A DNA stretch of 64,000 nucleotides, taken from positions 186,001 through 250,000 of the forward strand of contig BPHQ01000001.1 of NCBI GenBank assembly GCA_026003615.1, read 5' to 3'. This document shows positions 1 to 7,356 of the stretch, one piece after another (positions within the stretch are counted from its first letter, which is position 1; each line of letters opens with the position of its first letter). The stretch comes from Bellilinea sp. Its GTDB lineage: Bacteria > Chloroflexota > Anaerolineae > Anaerolineales > Anaerolineaceae. A program made the translations under genes and the position numbers. The notes beneath the pieces are model-generated. The model saw nothing but the letters and a program-made list of their open reading frames with translations. It made no database searches and was not told the DNA's origin.

Positions 1-9
1 GAAGGAGAG

Positions 10-315
10 ATGAATATTGGTGGAGCGCTGGCGAGCGTTGGTCAGCGGATGATCGACTCGGTTGCCAAAACCATGATTCGCCAGGCATTCGAAGTGCTGG
101 ATAAAGCCTTGGAAGCCCGCCTTGCTGCCAAAGCCAGTGGCAGCGAGGTTGTTGACTTCAAACCCCCGTCCGAAACGGAATTTGCCGCTGCCGTAGCCAA
201 AGACATGGCGGGGGGTTTAACTAAAATACCAGAGGTTCGCTTGCTCATGTACATCATCCCTCTGGTTGCTGTTTTAGTTCTTCTGGCCGTTTTATTCCGG
301 GGTTGCAGCGGTTAA
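10..315 (+). CDS. Small tail-anchored membrane protein, unknown function
   Basis: This 101-residue protein has an amphipathic, Ala-rich N-terminal two thirds (residues 1-75) and one hydrophobic segment near the C-terminus (about 78-96), followed by a short RGCSG tail. That is the layout of a tail-anchored membrane protein with the bulk in the cytoplasm. A GAAGGAGAG ribosome-binding site lies directly before the ATG at the very edge of the window, so upstream operon partners cannot be seen. I do not recognise a family. The next gene is a nucleobase permease about 200 bases downstream, with its own leader. Confidence 0.7.
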   Translation: MNIGGALASVGQRMIDSVAKTMIRQAFEVLDKALEARLAAKASGSEVVDFKPPSETEFAAAVAKDMAGGLTKIPEVRLLMYIIPLVAVLVLLAVLFRGCSG

Positions 316-415
316 AGCCGCTGACAAAAGAAAGGAGGTGCCTATCGAGGAAAGACTGAATTTTTTGACCCCAAACGCGGTTCGGATGTCCACTTATATC
401 CGCAAGGAGGAGAGG

Positions 416-526
416 ATGTTCCTGAACGAGTATGGGCAGTTATTCCGAACCCAATTCCCAACCCACAGTTTTCAATTCATTCTATCCATTCTTTCTTCAA
501 GGGAGGAAGACTTCAATGGCAACTGA
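416..526 (+). CDS. Possible 36-codon leader peptide of the permease gene
   Basis: An AAGGAGG site at 404-410 stands five bases before an ATG at 416. It opens a 36-codon frame whose TGA (524-526) overlaps the first codons of the permease gene (ATG 516). The ribosome-binding site is better than most in this window, and the 11-base overlap would couple translation of the two frames. The peptide is rich in Phe and Ser and resembles nothing I know. An upstream GTG in the same frame at 338 sits on top of another AAAGGAGG and is less likely to be the start. It may be a regulatory leader peptide or chance; I see no clear attenuator hairpin, only a T run at 360-365. Confidence 0.4.
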   Translation: MFLNEYGQLFRTQFPTHSFQFILSILSSREEDFNGN

Positions 527-1919
527 TGTTCAAAAACCAGCAGTTCTGGGTTACCTGCCACAGGACACCCCGCCGGTTGGGCGCATGATCCTGCTGGGCT
601 TCCAGCACGTGATCACCATGTTCCCGGCCACGGTGCTGTGCGCGCTGCTGATGGGCTTCCCGGTCAGCACTGTGTTGACAGTAACCGGTTTTGGTACGGT
701 GGTTGCGCTGATTGCCTCCAAACTGGCCATCGGCAATTACATCCCGCTGTACTACGGTTCATCGTTCAGCTATATTGCGGCGGTAACAGCCATTACCAAA
801 CCGACCTTCGGCGTACCGGCAGATCCGGCACTGCTGTCCATCGTTCAGACCGGTTTCATCGCTACCGGTACCATCAACATCATCGTCGGTTTGATCATCC
901 GCCTTTCCGGTGGTAAGGAAGCCCTCGATAAAGTCCTGCCGCCTGTGGTAACCGGTTCTGTGGCCTGCACCATCGGTATCGGCCTCGGTAAGGCTGCTCT
1001 GGATATGTCCTCCGGTGTTGCCGGTGGCATTCTGACCGGCGATATGACCTGGTGGACGGTTTCCCTGATCACGCTGCTTTCGGCCTTCATTTTCTCGGTC
1101 TATCTGCAGGGGAAGGGCTTCATTGGCATGCTGCCGATTTTGCTGGCGGCGATTGTCGGCTACATTGTGGCCATCCCGTTCGGTCTGGTCAACTTCTCGC
1201 TGCTTGGTCAATCGGCGCTGTTCCGCGCCCCGCAGTTCACTTTCCCCAATTTCGCCAGTGACCTGACTCTGACGGTCATCTTCGGTGTGGGCGTAATGGC
1301 GATTGCCACCATTCCCGAATCCACTGCGCACCTGTACCAGATCAGCCTGTATGTGGACCATCTGGCTGAAGAGCAGGGCCGCGAGAAATTGCGCCTGAAC
1401 CGCTACATCGGTATCAACCTGATGATTGACGGTTTGAACGACCTTGTCAACGGTATCTTCGGCTCGACCGCTGGAACCAACTACGGGGAAAACAACTCGC
1501 TGATGGTGATTACCCGCAACTACTCCGGTCCGGTGCTGATTACGGCAGGTTTGATCTCGATACTGCTGGGCTTCATCGGCCCGCTGGCGGATCTGGTTTC
1601 GACCATTCCGACCGCGGTCTCCGGTGGTTTGTCCATCTACCTGTTCGGCGTCATTGGCATGCAGGGTATTGCGCTGATGCTGGCGGAGAAGGTCAACCTG
1701 TTTGATCCCAAGCAGCTGGCCATTGGCGCGACCATCCTGATCATCGGTATTGGCGGTAACATCGGCTACGAAGGTGGCTTCCTGCCGATTCCGATCCTCA
1801 AGGGTCTGTTCCCCTTCGGTTGGCCTTCTATTGCGACCGGCGCGGTGGTCGGTATCATTTTGAACCTGATCACCAACGTCTGGAAACCGCCGGTGGAACG
1901 GCTTAATCCCAACGCCTGA
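516..1919 (+). CDS. Uracil/xanthine permease, NCS2 family
   Basis: This is a 467-residue polytopic membrane protein that probably imports a nucleobase with protons. It has about 14 hydrophobic segments. The family's substrate-site glutamates appear to be present: TIPESTAHLYQ near residue 266, and NYGENNSLMVITRN near 322, which resembles the GEN..MAITR motif of the uracil transporter UraA. ATG 516 is chosen over an in-frame GTG at 432 because GGGAGGA lies at 501-507 and the family's conserved start (YLPQDTPPVGRMILLGFQHV) begins just after it. A strong terminator follows. The precise substrate (uracil or xanthine) is inferred only from similarity. Confidence 0.9.
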   Translation: MATDVQKPAVLGYLPQDTPPVGRMILLGFQHVITMFPATVLCALLMGFPVSTVLTVTGFGTVVALIASKLAIGNYIPLYYGSSFSYIAAVTAITKPTFGVPADPALLSIVQTGFIATGTINIIVGLIIRLSGGKEALDKVLPPVVTGSVACTIGIGLGKAALDMSSGVAGGILTGDMTWWTVSLITLLSAFIFSVYLQGKGFIGMLPILLAAIVGYIVAIPFGLVNFSLLGQSALFRAPQFTFPNFASDLTLTVIFGVGVMAIATIPESTAHLYQISLYVDHLAEEQGREKLRLNRYIGINLMIDGLNDLVNGIFGSTAGTNYGENNSLMVITRNYSGPVLITAGLISILLGFIGPLADLVSTIPTAVSGGLSIYLFGVIGMQGIALMLAEKVNLFDPKQLAIGATILIIGIGGNIGYEGGFLPIPILKGLFPFGWPSIATGAVVGIILNLITNVWKPPVERLNPNA

Positions 1920-1982
1920 TCTGGAGCGCTGACGGGAAAAAACGGGCTGAACAAGTTAATTCTCCGTTCAGCCCAACCGCAT

Positions 1983-2022
1983 GGCTCCCGATGTCATCAC
2001 CCGGACATCGGGAGCCTTTTTT
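1983..2022 (+). terminator. Rho-independent terminator after the permease
   Basis: A perfect 13-bp stem (GGCTCCCGATGTC at 1983-1995 with GACATCGGGAGCC at 2004-2016) encloses an 8-base loop and is followed by six T residues. Confidence 0.95.
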
Positions 2023-2041
2023 GGAATATAATACGGAGACG

Positions 2042-2926
2042 ATGATGCACGAACCCGGGAAGATTCTTGTAACCGGCGCCAGCGGTAAAACCGGCATAGC
2101 GGTGTGTAAAGCGCTGATTGCAAAAGGGGCGAGGATTCGGGCATGGGTGCGTCAGGAGGCTTATACCTCACCCCTTGTCGTGATGGGAATAGATGACTTC
2201 ATCATCGGCGATCTGTTGGATGATTCGCTGGCAGAGCAGGCATTGCGAGGAATGGCGGCGGTCTATCACATTCCACCAAATATGAATCCAAACGAGTTGC
2301 GCATAGCCGAAAATTTGATCCGGGCTGCCCAATCTCAGGGGGTTTTGCGGTTTGTCTATCATTCTGTACTGCACCCGCAGATCGAAGAAATGCCCCATCA
2401 CTGGAAGAAAATGCGGGTTGAAGAGCGTTTGTTCACCAGTGGACTGGCTTACACCATTCTCCAACCGGCTGTCTACATGCAGAATTTGTTGGGCTACTGG
2501 CAGTCCATTCAGCGGGATGGGGTTTATGGCATTCCCTATTCGATTGATGCATTGCTCAGTCAGGTGCATTTAGGAGATATCGCTGAAGTAGTAGCAAAGG
2601 TGCTGCTGGAAGAATCCCATTCCTATGCCATTTACGAACTATGCGGGCCGGAAGCCCTTTCGGCCCGAGAAACGGCTCACAGGCTTTCTCAGCATCTTGG
2701 GAAACCTGTTGAAGCGGTGGAGATTGACCGTGAGGTATGGCAGCGTAACATGCTGGCGGGGGGAATGCCGGAATATGCGGTCGAGACGCTGTTAAAAATG
2801 TTTCTTTATTACGAAAAATACGGTATGCGCGGCAATCCAAACGTGCTGAGGATGCTTTTGGGGAGGAATCCCACCACGTTTGACGAATTTCTGGCTGCGG
2901 AAATTCATAAATTCGATCAGGAGTGA
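2042..2926 (+). CDS. NmrA-like NAD(P)-binding Rossmann-fold protein
   Basis: This 294-residue short-chain-dehydrogenase-like protein starts with a dinucleotide-binding motif (ILVTGASGKTGIAV, GxxGxxG). It lacks an obvious YxxxK catalytic pair, as in the NmrA/atypical extended SDR group that senses or uses NAD(P). The start is ATG 2042 (a second ATG follows directly) with GGAG at 2036-2039 and a TATAAT at 2027-2032. A longer frame to 1991 would begin inside the terminator. It leads a four-gene operon with very short spacing (2042-4076). The substrate is unknown. Confidence 0.8.
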   Translation: MMHEPGKILVTGASGKTGIAVCKALIAKGARIRAWVRQEAYTSPLVVMGIDDFIIGDLLDDSLAEQALRGMAAVYHIPPNMNPNELRIAENLIRAAQSQGVLRFVYHSVLHPQIEEMPHHWKKMRVEERLFTSGLAYTILQPAVYMQNLLGYWQSIQRDGVYGIPYSIDALLSQVHLGDIAEVVAKVLLEESHSYAIYELCGPEALSARETAHRLSQHLGKPVEAVEIDREVWQRNMLAGGMPEYAVETLLKMFLYYEKYGMRGNPNVLRMLLGRNPTTFDEFLAAEIHKFDQE

Positions 2927-2929
2927 ATC

Positions 2930-3439
2930 ATGGATAAGAACAAGAGCCAGCATTACAACTTTTGCCACGAAGCCCTGCCGACTCTGTTTCACTCTCAAAC
3001 CAAGGGATTTATGGAATATCTGGAACGGGATGGGTTGAAGTTCCTCAAGTTCTGGTGGGATCATGTGGGGGAACGCCTGGATGATTCGAAATGTTCCTCA
3101 TTTGCCGGCGCTCAGTATGAGTTCCGCGAGGTAGCGGAGAAAAGGTCGCGGGTGGTACTGGTGCGTCTGCCTACCCCTACTGCCAATTACGAGTTTTACA
3201 TGATGGCACTGGTGCAGACTCCCGAAAAACGCCTGCCAATGGTACGCCTTCCCAATACCCGCGTATTTGCTCTGGAAAAAGTGCCCACCGAGATGAGCGA
3301 AAGCGGGACAATGTTCGTGGAAATTACGCCCCGCTGCAGAATGTTACGTATTAAGGAAGGGCCAAAACCTTCCCTGCAGACCTTTTACAATACTGTTCTC
3401 AAATATGTCTGGAAGAAGGACTTTGGAGGATTGGAATGA
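2930..3439 (+). CDS. Conserved hypothetical protein
   Basis: This 169-residue soluble protein has no signal peptide and no membrane segment. It begins with a His/Phe/Cys-containing stretch and has an aromatic FLKFWWDHVG segment near residue 40. I do not recognise the family. CAGGAG overlaps the end of the preceding gene, three bases before this ATG region, and the stop overlaps the next start (ATGA), so it is translated as part of the 2042-4076 operon. Confidence 0.6.
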   Translation: MDKNKSQHYNFCHEALPTLFHSQTKGFMEYLERDGLKFLKFWWDHVGERLDDSKCSSFAGAQYEFREVAEKRSRVVLVRLPTPTANYEFYMMALVQTPEKRLPMVRLPNTRVFALEKVPTEMSESGTMFVEITPRCRMLRIKEGPKPSLQTFYNTVLKYVWKKDFGGLE

Positions 3440-3765
3440 AATTCGATTTTGGACTGGCGATCACGGCAGTGGCCATGCTGTTCTTTTACCTGCGTCTGGC
3501 AATGCTGCGCGGTCGAAAACGCCGTTTGGAGCGTGAGCAAGCCCTCAAAGCCAAAAAGGCTGGTAAGGGAGCGAAAGTCGCTCTGCCAGACCCGAACAAG
3601 CCAAGATACGAAATTCGCAGCTGGATTCTGGTTGGGATTGCCGTGGCTTTGATGCTGGTGGGATTGGCTGCACGTCAGGCGACTTCGTTTCCACAAGTGA
3701 TGCAGGAATACTGGTGGGTGGGGACTTCCCTGGGAGCTGTATTGTTCTCGTTCTGCTTTAAGTGA
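3436..3765 (+). CDS. Small membrane protein, unknown function
   Basis: This 109-residue protein has an N-terminal membrane segment (about 5-22), a strongly basic Lys/Arg loop with KAKKAGKGAK, then two further hydrophobic stretches (about 62-80 and 92-107). It overlaps its upstream neighbour by four bases and the downstream MoaD-like gene by four bases. No family is recognised. Its place in the operon suggests it may anchor the neighbouring soluble proteins, which is inference only. Confidence 0.6.
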   Translation: MKFDFGLAITAVAMLFFYLRLAMLRGRKRRLEREQALKAKKAGKGAKVALPDPNKPRYEIRSWILVGIAVALMLVGLAARQATSFPQVMQEYWWVGTSLGAVLFSFCFK

Positions 3766-4076
3766 TGATGAATGCTACTCGATCCAATACGATTAAGATT
3801 ACGATTGAATTTACCAATCTGGCAAAAAATATCGCCGGAGTCCCGGCGGTCGAAGTGGAATTTCCGTGCGGAATAACTTACGGACAAATCGTTGAATGGC
3901 TGGCCGAGCAATACCCCGACATGATCGGGATCATCATTCAGGATGATAAAAAGTCTTTATTGAATTCCAACCTTTTTATCATCAATGGAGAGATGGCTCA
4001 GCCAGCCTTTCAGATGGATGATTCGCCACAGGACGGTGACCGTTTAACGCTGGTAGCCGTGGCTACGGGTGGATAA
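3762..4076 (+). CDS. MoaD/ThiS-type ubiquitin-like sulfur-carrier protein
   Basis: This 104-residue protein ends in ...VAVATGG, the C-terminal Gly-Gly that E1-like enzymes adenylate and thiocarboxylate in MoaD, ThiS and relatives. It also has the beta-grasp pattern IKITIEFTNLAKNIAG ... NLFIINGE ... DGDRLTLV. The start is GTG 3762, overlapping the previous stop; ATG 3765 and 3768 are close alternatives. No MoaE, ThiG, MoeB/ThiF-like E1 or JAMM protease is encoded nearby, so the acceptor pathway (molybdopterin, thiazole, cysteine or tungsten cofactor) cannot be told. It is the last gene of the NmrA-like operon. Confidence 0.75.
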   Translation: MMMNATRSNTIKITIEFTNLAKNIAGVPAVEVEFPCGITYGQIVEWLAEQYPDMIGIIIQDDKKSLLNSNLFIINGEMAQPAFQMDDSPQDGDRLTLVAVATGG

Positions 4077-4111
4077 ATTAAGATTATGGCTTCCTGCCGA
4101 TTCCAAAAATT

Positions 4112-4327
4112 TTACCGCAGGAAAAATGACAGGATGATCAGGACGGCGAAAAAGGATCCGGCCAGTATTCCAATTCGTTTCAAATCCTTGATGATGGGTG
4201 TGTAATCCGGGTTAAATTCGCTGCTGCTGGAAGCATAACGACCGGTTGGGGCAGCCGTTGCCTTAGCGTGGCTTTCCCGTACCACCGATTCACTGGATGA
4301 AACACGGCGTTTCTGTTTCTTGCTCAT
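4112..4327 (-). CDS. Small C-terminally anchored membrane protein
   Basis: This 71-residue protein has a Lys/Arg/Ser-rich N-terminus (MSKKQKRRVSSSESVVRES) and one hydrophobic segment at the C-terminus (about 50-69, IGILAGSFFAVLIILSFFL). AGGAG lies shortly before the ATG. It follows the sortase gene closely (4350-5258) and may share its transcript. The family is unknown; small proteins of this layout are common next to secretion genes in Anaerolineae, but I cannot name it. Confidence 0.6.
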   Translation of the reverse strand: MSKKQKRRVSSSESVVRESHAKATAAPTGRYASSSSEFNPDYTPIIKDLKRIGILAGSFFAVLIILSFFLR

Positions 4328-4349
4328 TCAAAACTCCTCATTAAAAGTG

Positions 4350-5258
4350 TCATCTTTGCTCTACAAAATTAGCAGTTACCACAATGCGATGGGTGTTTAC
4401 CATATAGGGGTAACAAGAAATCAGGGTGACCACTGCTTCGCGGGTGGGAGCAAGCACTTCCACACGGGTAGGCTCAACGACCTGTGATTGCTGAACCACG
4501 TAGACAAAGGCGCGCTGGCTGGTGTATAGGATGATTTCGTCGCCTTTTTTGAGTTTGTCCAAATCCCGGAAGATTTCACCGAAGACATCGTTGTGGGCTG
4601 AAAGGACCAGATTGCCCTTCTGGCCCGGATTGGGAGAGCCGATCATTGTGCCGACCCCTTTCTTGAGTTGTTCCCAGCCGTCACCCTGAACGACAGGTGC
4701 ATCCACGCCAATGGCGGGGATCTGAATGCGGACGGCTTGTTCCGGGCTGGGGGTAGGGATGGGCAAACTGGCAAAGGTCTGCACCAGCGGGCGCAGATGT
4801 TCGGGTATTTCGGCATCGTTTGGACGCACCCCGCCCGGTGAGTTAGGTGGGGTATGACCAGAGGGCAGCACCACTGCCTGAATGAGGGGGGTGGGGGTCA
4901 GGGTGGGCTGTTGCAGGGCGGCAGCCACTTCCTCGTTGAGACTGCGAATCAAATTCATTCCGTTTAGCAGGACAAATGCCAACCCAAGTACGGCGGCAAT
5001 TTCTACGAATAACAGCAATCGGTCCAACCAACGGCTCGGTTTACGCCGAGGAATGACCTGTTCATAAGCGGTATCCAACTCCGCAAGCGGCTGGGCGGAC
5101 TGGAATGCAGAAGCATTTGGCTGAGGTTCGATCCTGACAACCCGGCCAGTGCGGCGAAAGCGCTCCAGCCGTTGCTCACGCTCGGCCCGGCGCTTTTCTA
5201 CCAGTATTTGCCTCAACTCTTCGACAGTCAGTTCCTCAATCGAGCGTCTGCGGCGCAA
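4350..5258 (-). CDS. Sortase family transpeptidase
   Basis: A sortase cleaves LPXTG-type signals and transfers the protein to the cell surface. The C-terminal half carries the catalytic set: SAHND with His222, TLISCYP with Cys282 and a following Arg291 (THRIVV). The spacing fits class D/E-like sortases. The N-terminus is a long basic cytoplasmic region (RRRRSIEEL..EKRRAEREQRLERF), followed by one membrane segment near residues 83-103 and a Pro/Thr linker, so the catalytic domain lies outside. The start is TTG at 5258 with AAAGGAAG upstream. A candidate substrate with LPNTG is encoded at 28240-28872. Length (302) exceeds the usual 200-250 because of the N-terminal extension. Confidence 0.9.
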   Translation of the reverse strand: MRRRRSIEELTVEELRQILVEKRRAEREQRLERFRRTGRVVRIEPQPNASAFQSAQPLAELDTAYEQVIPRRKPSRWLDRLLLFVEIAAVLGLAFVLLNGMNLIRSLNEEVAAALQQPTLTPTPLIQAVVLPSGHTPPNSPGGVRPNDAEIPEHLRPLVQTFASLPIPTPSPEQAVRIQIPAIGVDAPVVQGDGWEQLKKGVGTMIGSPNPGQKGNLVLSAHNDVFGEIFRDLDKLKKGDEIILYTSQRAFVYVVQQSQVVEPTRVEVLAPTREAVVTLISCYPYMVNTHRIVVTANFVEQR

Positions 5259-5382
5259 GGGACTCGCTTCCTTTCCCGTTCAATCTTCAAAAATTATAAC
5301 CGATTTTGAGGATGCCGCGAATTTCAAAAAAGGCACGGATTATGGTAAGATAACCCATATTCGCTATATGGGAACGGGTGGA

Positions 5383-6303
5383 ATGTCGGTGTTTCGAAAA
5401 AGTGTCCTCTTCGTCGTTTTAGTGGGATTGTGGATCACGCAATCTGTGCAGGCTCAGGTCAATACCCCCATAGAAAAACTGGTGATTCAAATTCTGCCGG
5501 AGTTTGACCGGCCGGATGTGCTGGTGATTTACCGGCTCAGTCTGGCTGCCAGTGTCAGCCTGCCGGCTCAAATCAGTTTGCGTATACCCCGCGCAGCCGG
5601 CGCGCCGTATAATGTCGCTTGGGAGGACGTGGATGGTCTCCTGTATAACCTGACCTATACCACCGAAGTACGCGGCGATTGGCTGCAAATCACCTTCACC
5701 ACCCCTTCTGCGAATTTACAGGTGGAGTATTACGATCCCCGTTTGGAACGCGAAGGCACGCTGAGAAAGTTTACTTATGAATGGAATGGCGATTTCAACG
5801 TTGAGGATCTGGTTGTTTCGGTTCAGCAGCCGGCCAACGCCGAAAAAATGCAGGCCTACCCCGGTTTCGATGCCGGGCAGCGGTTAAGTGATGGTTTTGT
5901 CTATTTCACTAACCCGGTTGGAAAAGTGGAAGCCGGCACTACTTTCAAGGTCAATTTCCGCTATGAAAAAGCGGACGATTCGCTTTCGGTGGGGATGTTA
6001 CCGGTGCAGCCTGCCCAGCCGTTGGACGAAACCACTCCTGGTCGAACTTCGGCCTCAGCGCTACTGCCGGTTTTTCTTCTGGTCATCGGCGGGGTTTTAC
6101 TGGTCGTGCTGGTTTCGTGGTTTTTGATTCGGCGTGACCGGGAAACCAGTCCGTCCACCCGCCGTTACCGCCACAAACGTTCTACACCTGCAAGTGTGCC
6201 AGAGGAACGCGGCAGTGTGGTGTATTGCCATCAGTGCGGACGGCGGGCTGAAGCCGGCGATTTGTTCTGTCGCACCTGCGGGGTGCGTTTGCGTAGGGAT
6301 TAA
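5383..6303 (+). CDS. Exported beta-domain protein with membrane anchor and C-terminal zinc ribbon
   Basis: The protein has 306 residues. A signal peptide (SVFRKSVLFVVLVGLWITQSVQAQ) is followed by an extracellular beta-rich domain, a Pro-rich spacer, a membrane segment (about 230-250, SALLPVFLLVIGGVLLVVLV), a basic stretch, and at the end a double-Cys zinc ribbon (CHQCG ... CRTCG). The zinc ribbon would lie in the cytoplasm. ATG 5383 is chosen because GGGTGGA precedes it; the longer frame upstream overlaps the divergent sortase gene. Function is unknown. It stands between the sortase and signal peptidase genes, which suggests a role at the cell surface. Confidence 0.7.
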   Translation: MSVFRKSVLFVVLVGLWITQSVQAQVNTPIEKLVIQILPEFDRPDVLVIYRLSLAASVSLPAQISLRIPRAAGAPYNVAWEDVDGLLYNLTYTTEVRGDWLQITFTTPSANLQVEYYDPRLEREGTLRKFTYEWNGDFNVEDLVVSVQQPANAEKMQAYPGFDAGQRLSDGFVYFTNPVGKVEAGTTFKVNFRYEKADDSLSVGMLPVQPAQPLDETTPGRTSASALLPVFLLVIGGVLLVVLVSWFLIRRDRETSPSTRRYRHKRSTPASVPEERGSVVYCHQCGRRAEAGDLFCRTCGVRLRRD

Positions 6304-6306
6304 TCC

Positions 6307-6335
6307 TTGCCGCTTTTGGAAGGCGGGCATATAAT
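6307..6335 (+). promoter_or_regulatory. Promoter of the signal peptidase gene
   Basis: TTGCCG at 6307-6312, a 17-base spacer and TATAAT at 6330-6335 lie between the previous stop codon and the GTG at 6393. The leader would be about 50 bases. Confidence 0.6.
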
Positions 6336-6392
6336 CATCAAAGATGGAGATGAGCGATTCCCAAATCAAATTATCGGTGTGGAGTGTAACTG

Positions 6393-6989
6393 GTGCAATC
6401 CTCACTGCCTGAACCACAGGAAAAAACAACGCCGGAAACTAGTGAAAAAAAGACCTCCTCCTGGTTGAAGTCGGTTGGAGAGATCTTTCAAACACTGCTC
6501 CTGGCTTTTGTATTATATTTTGCCATTGATGCCGTTGTGGCGCGTGTGCGGGTTGAAAACATCAGCATGCAGCCGACCCTCAAACCGGGTGAATTTGTGC
6601 TGGTGCATAAACTGGCATACCGCTTTGGTGAAATCCAACGCGGTGATATTGTTGTCTTTCATTACAGCCCTCAGGAGGATTACATCAAGCGGGTGATTGG
6701 TTTGCCCGGTGATACCGTAGAAATTGCCGATGGGCTGGTTAAAGTCAACGGGTTTCCTCTTAATGAACCCTACATCAATGCCCCGCCGATGTATACCGGG
6801 ACATGGCAGGTGCCGGAAGGTAAGGTTTTTGTGCTGGGTGATAACCGCAATCAATCCTCCGACTCGCATACCTGGGGATTTGTCCCGATTGAAAATATCG
6901 TGGGCAAAGCATTCGTGGTATACTGGCCTTTGGAAGAGATGAAGGTATTGACGACCCAAATCACGGTGATTGCGAAGAATCAGCCATGA
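6393..6989 (+). CDS. lepB: Signal peptidase I
   Basis: This membrane-bound serine protease removes signal peptides of exported proteins. The Ser/Lys dyad is visible: Ser58 in SMQPTL and Lys99 in YIKRVIGLPGD. The later boxes GDNRNQSSDSHTWGFV and GKAFVVYWP are intact. A single membrane anchor covers about residues 28-48, and the 198-residue length is typical of Gram-positive-type enzymes. The start is GTG 6393 with GGAG at 6381-6384. It overlaps the next gene by four bases (ATGA). Confidence 0.95.
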   Translation: MQSSLPEPQEKTTPETSEKKTSSWLKSVGEIFQTLLLAFVLYFAIDAVVARVRVENISMQPTLKPGEFVLVHKLAYRFGEIQRGDIVVFHYSPQEDYIKRVIGLPGDTVEIADGLVKVNGFPLNEPYINAPPMYTGTWQVPEGKVFVLGDNRNQSSDSHTWGFVPIENIVGKAFVVYWPLEEMKVLTTQITVIAKNQP

Positions 6990-7294
6990 AGTTCGATCGG
7001 AAGAGAATGCTCCCCTCTGAATTTTTCATCCCCTGCAGCGAATGTCAGGCAGGACAAATGCACCGCACGCGGGTAGTCTATTACACGTGGCTAGGGGAAG
7101 ACCTGATCACTGTACCGGACTTCCCAGCGTGGGTGTGTGATGTATGCGGCCGGCGAGAGTATGACCTTAATGCACTCAATCAACTATCGCTGATTCTTAG
7201 CCCGAATGCTGGCAAGGCAACCATGCACCGGCGGCGGATCAGCCCCAAAACCACACCGCGCCCGAAAAGCCGGCGCGCAAGCCACGCGGAATAA
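6986..7294 (+). CDS. YgiT-type zinc-finger protein
   Basis: This 102-residue protein has two CxxC pairs (Cys17/Cys20 and Cys51/Cys54) in the pattern of YgiT/MqsA-type zinc fingers: C-E-C, a Gly-poor strand, V-P-x-F-P-A-W-V-C-D-V-C-G. A basic C-terminal tail (about 80-102) follows instead of the helix-turn-helix of MqsA, and no MqsR-like toxin gene is adjacent. It overlaps lepB by four bases and ends at a strong terminator. Its role is unknown. Confidence 0.7.
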   Translation: MKFDRKRMLPSEFFIPCSECQAGQMHRTRVVYYTWLGEDLITVPDFPAWVCDVCGRREYDLNALNQLSLILSPNAGKATMHRRRISPKTTPRPKSRRASHAE

Positions 7295-7306
7295 AAATGG
7301 GAATCA

Positions 7307-7340
7307 AAAAAGGGCTGGCTTCATAAAGCCAGCCCTTTTT
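7307..7340. terminator. Bidirectional terminator between convergent genes
   Basis: A 15-bp perfect stem (7307-7321 with 7326-7340, core GGGCTGGCTT) has a 4-base loop and runs of A on the left and T on the right. It can serve both the lepB operon and the minus-strand lipoprotein gene. Confidence 0.95.
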
Positions 7341-7356
7341 GAACGTCAGGATAAAA

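Noticed and set aside
338-415. An upstream GTG extension of the leader ORF.
   Set aside because: Its ribosome-binding site overlaps the GTG itself; ATG 416 is far better placed.
759-1361. A 200-codon minus-strand frame within the permease gene.
   Set aside because: Composition is that of a shadow frame; the permease is certain on the plus strand.
4091-4123. TTCCTGC/GCAGGAA inverted repeat between convergent genes at 4076 and 4112.
   Set aside because: The loop is about 19 bases, the right arm lies in a coding region, and there is no T run; too weak for a terminator.
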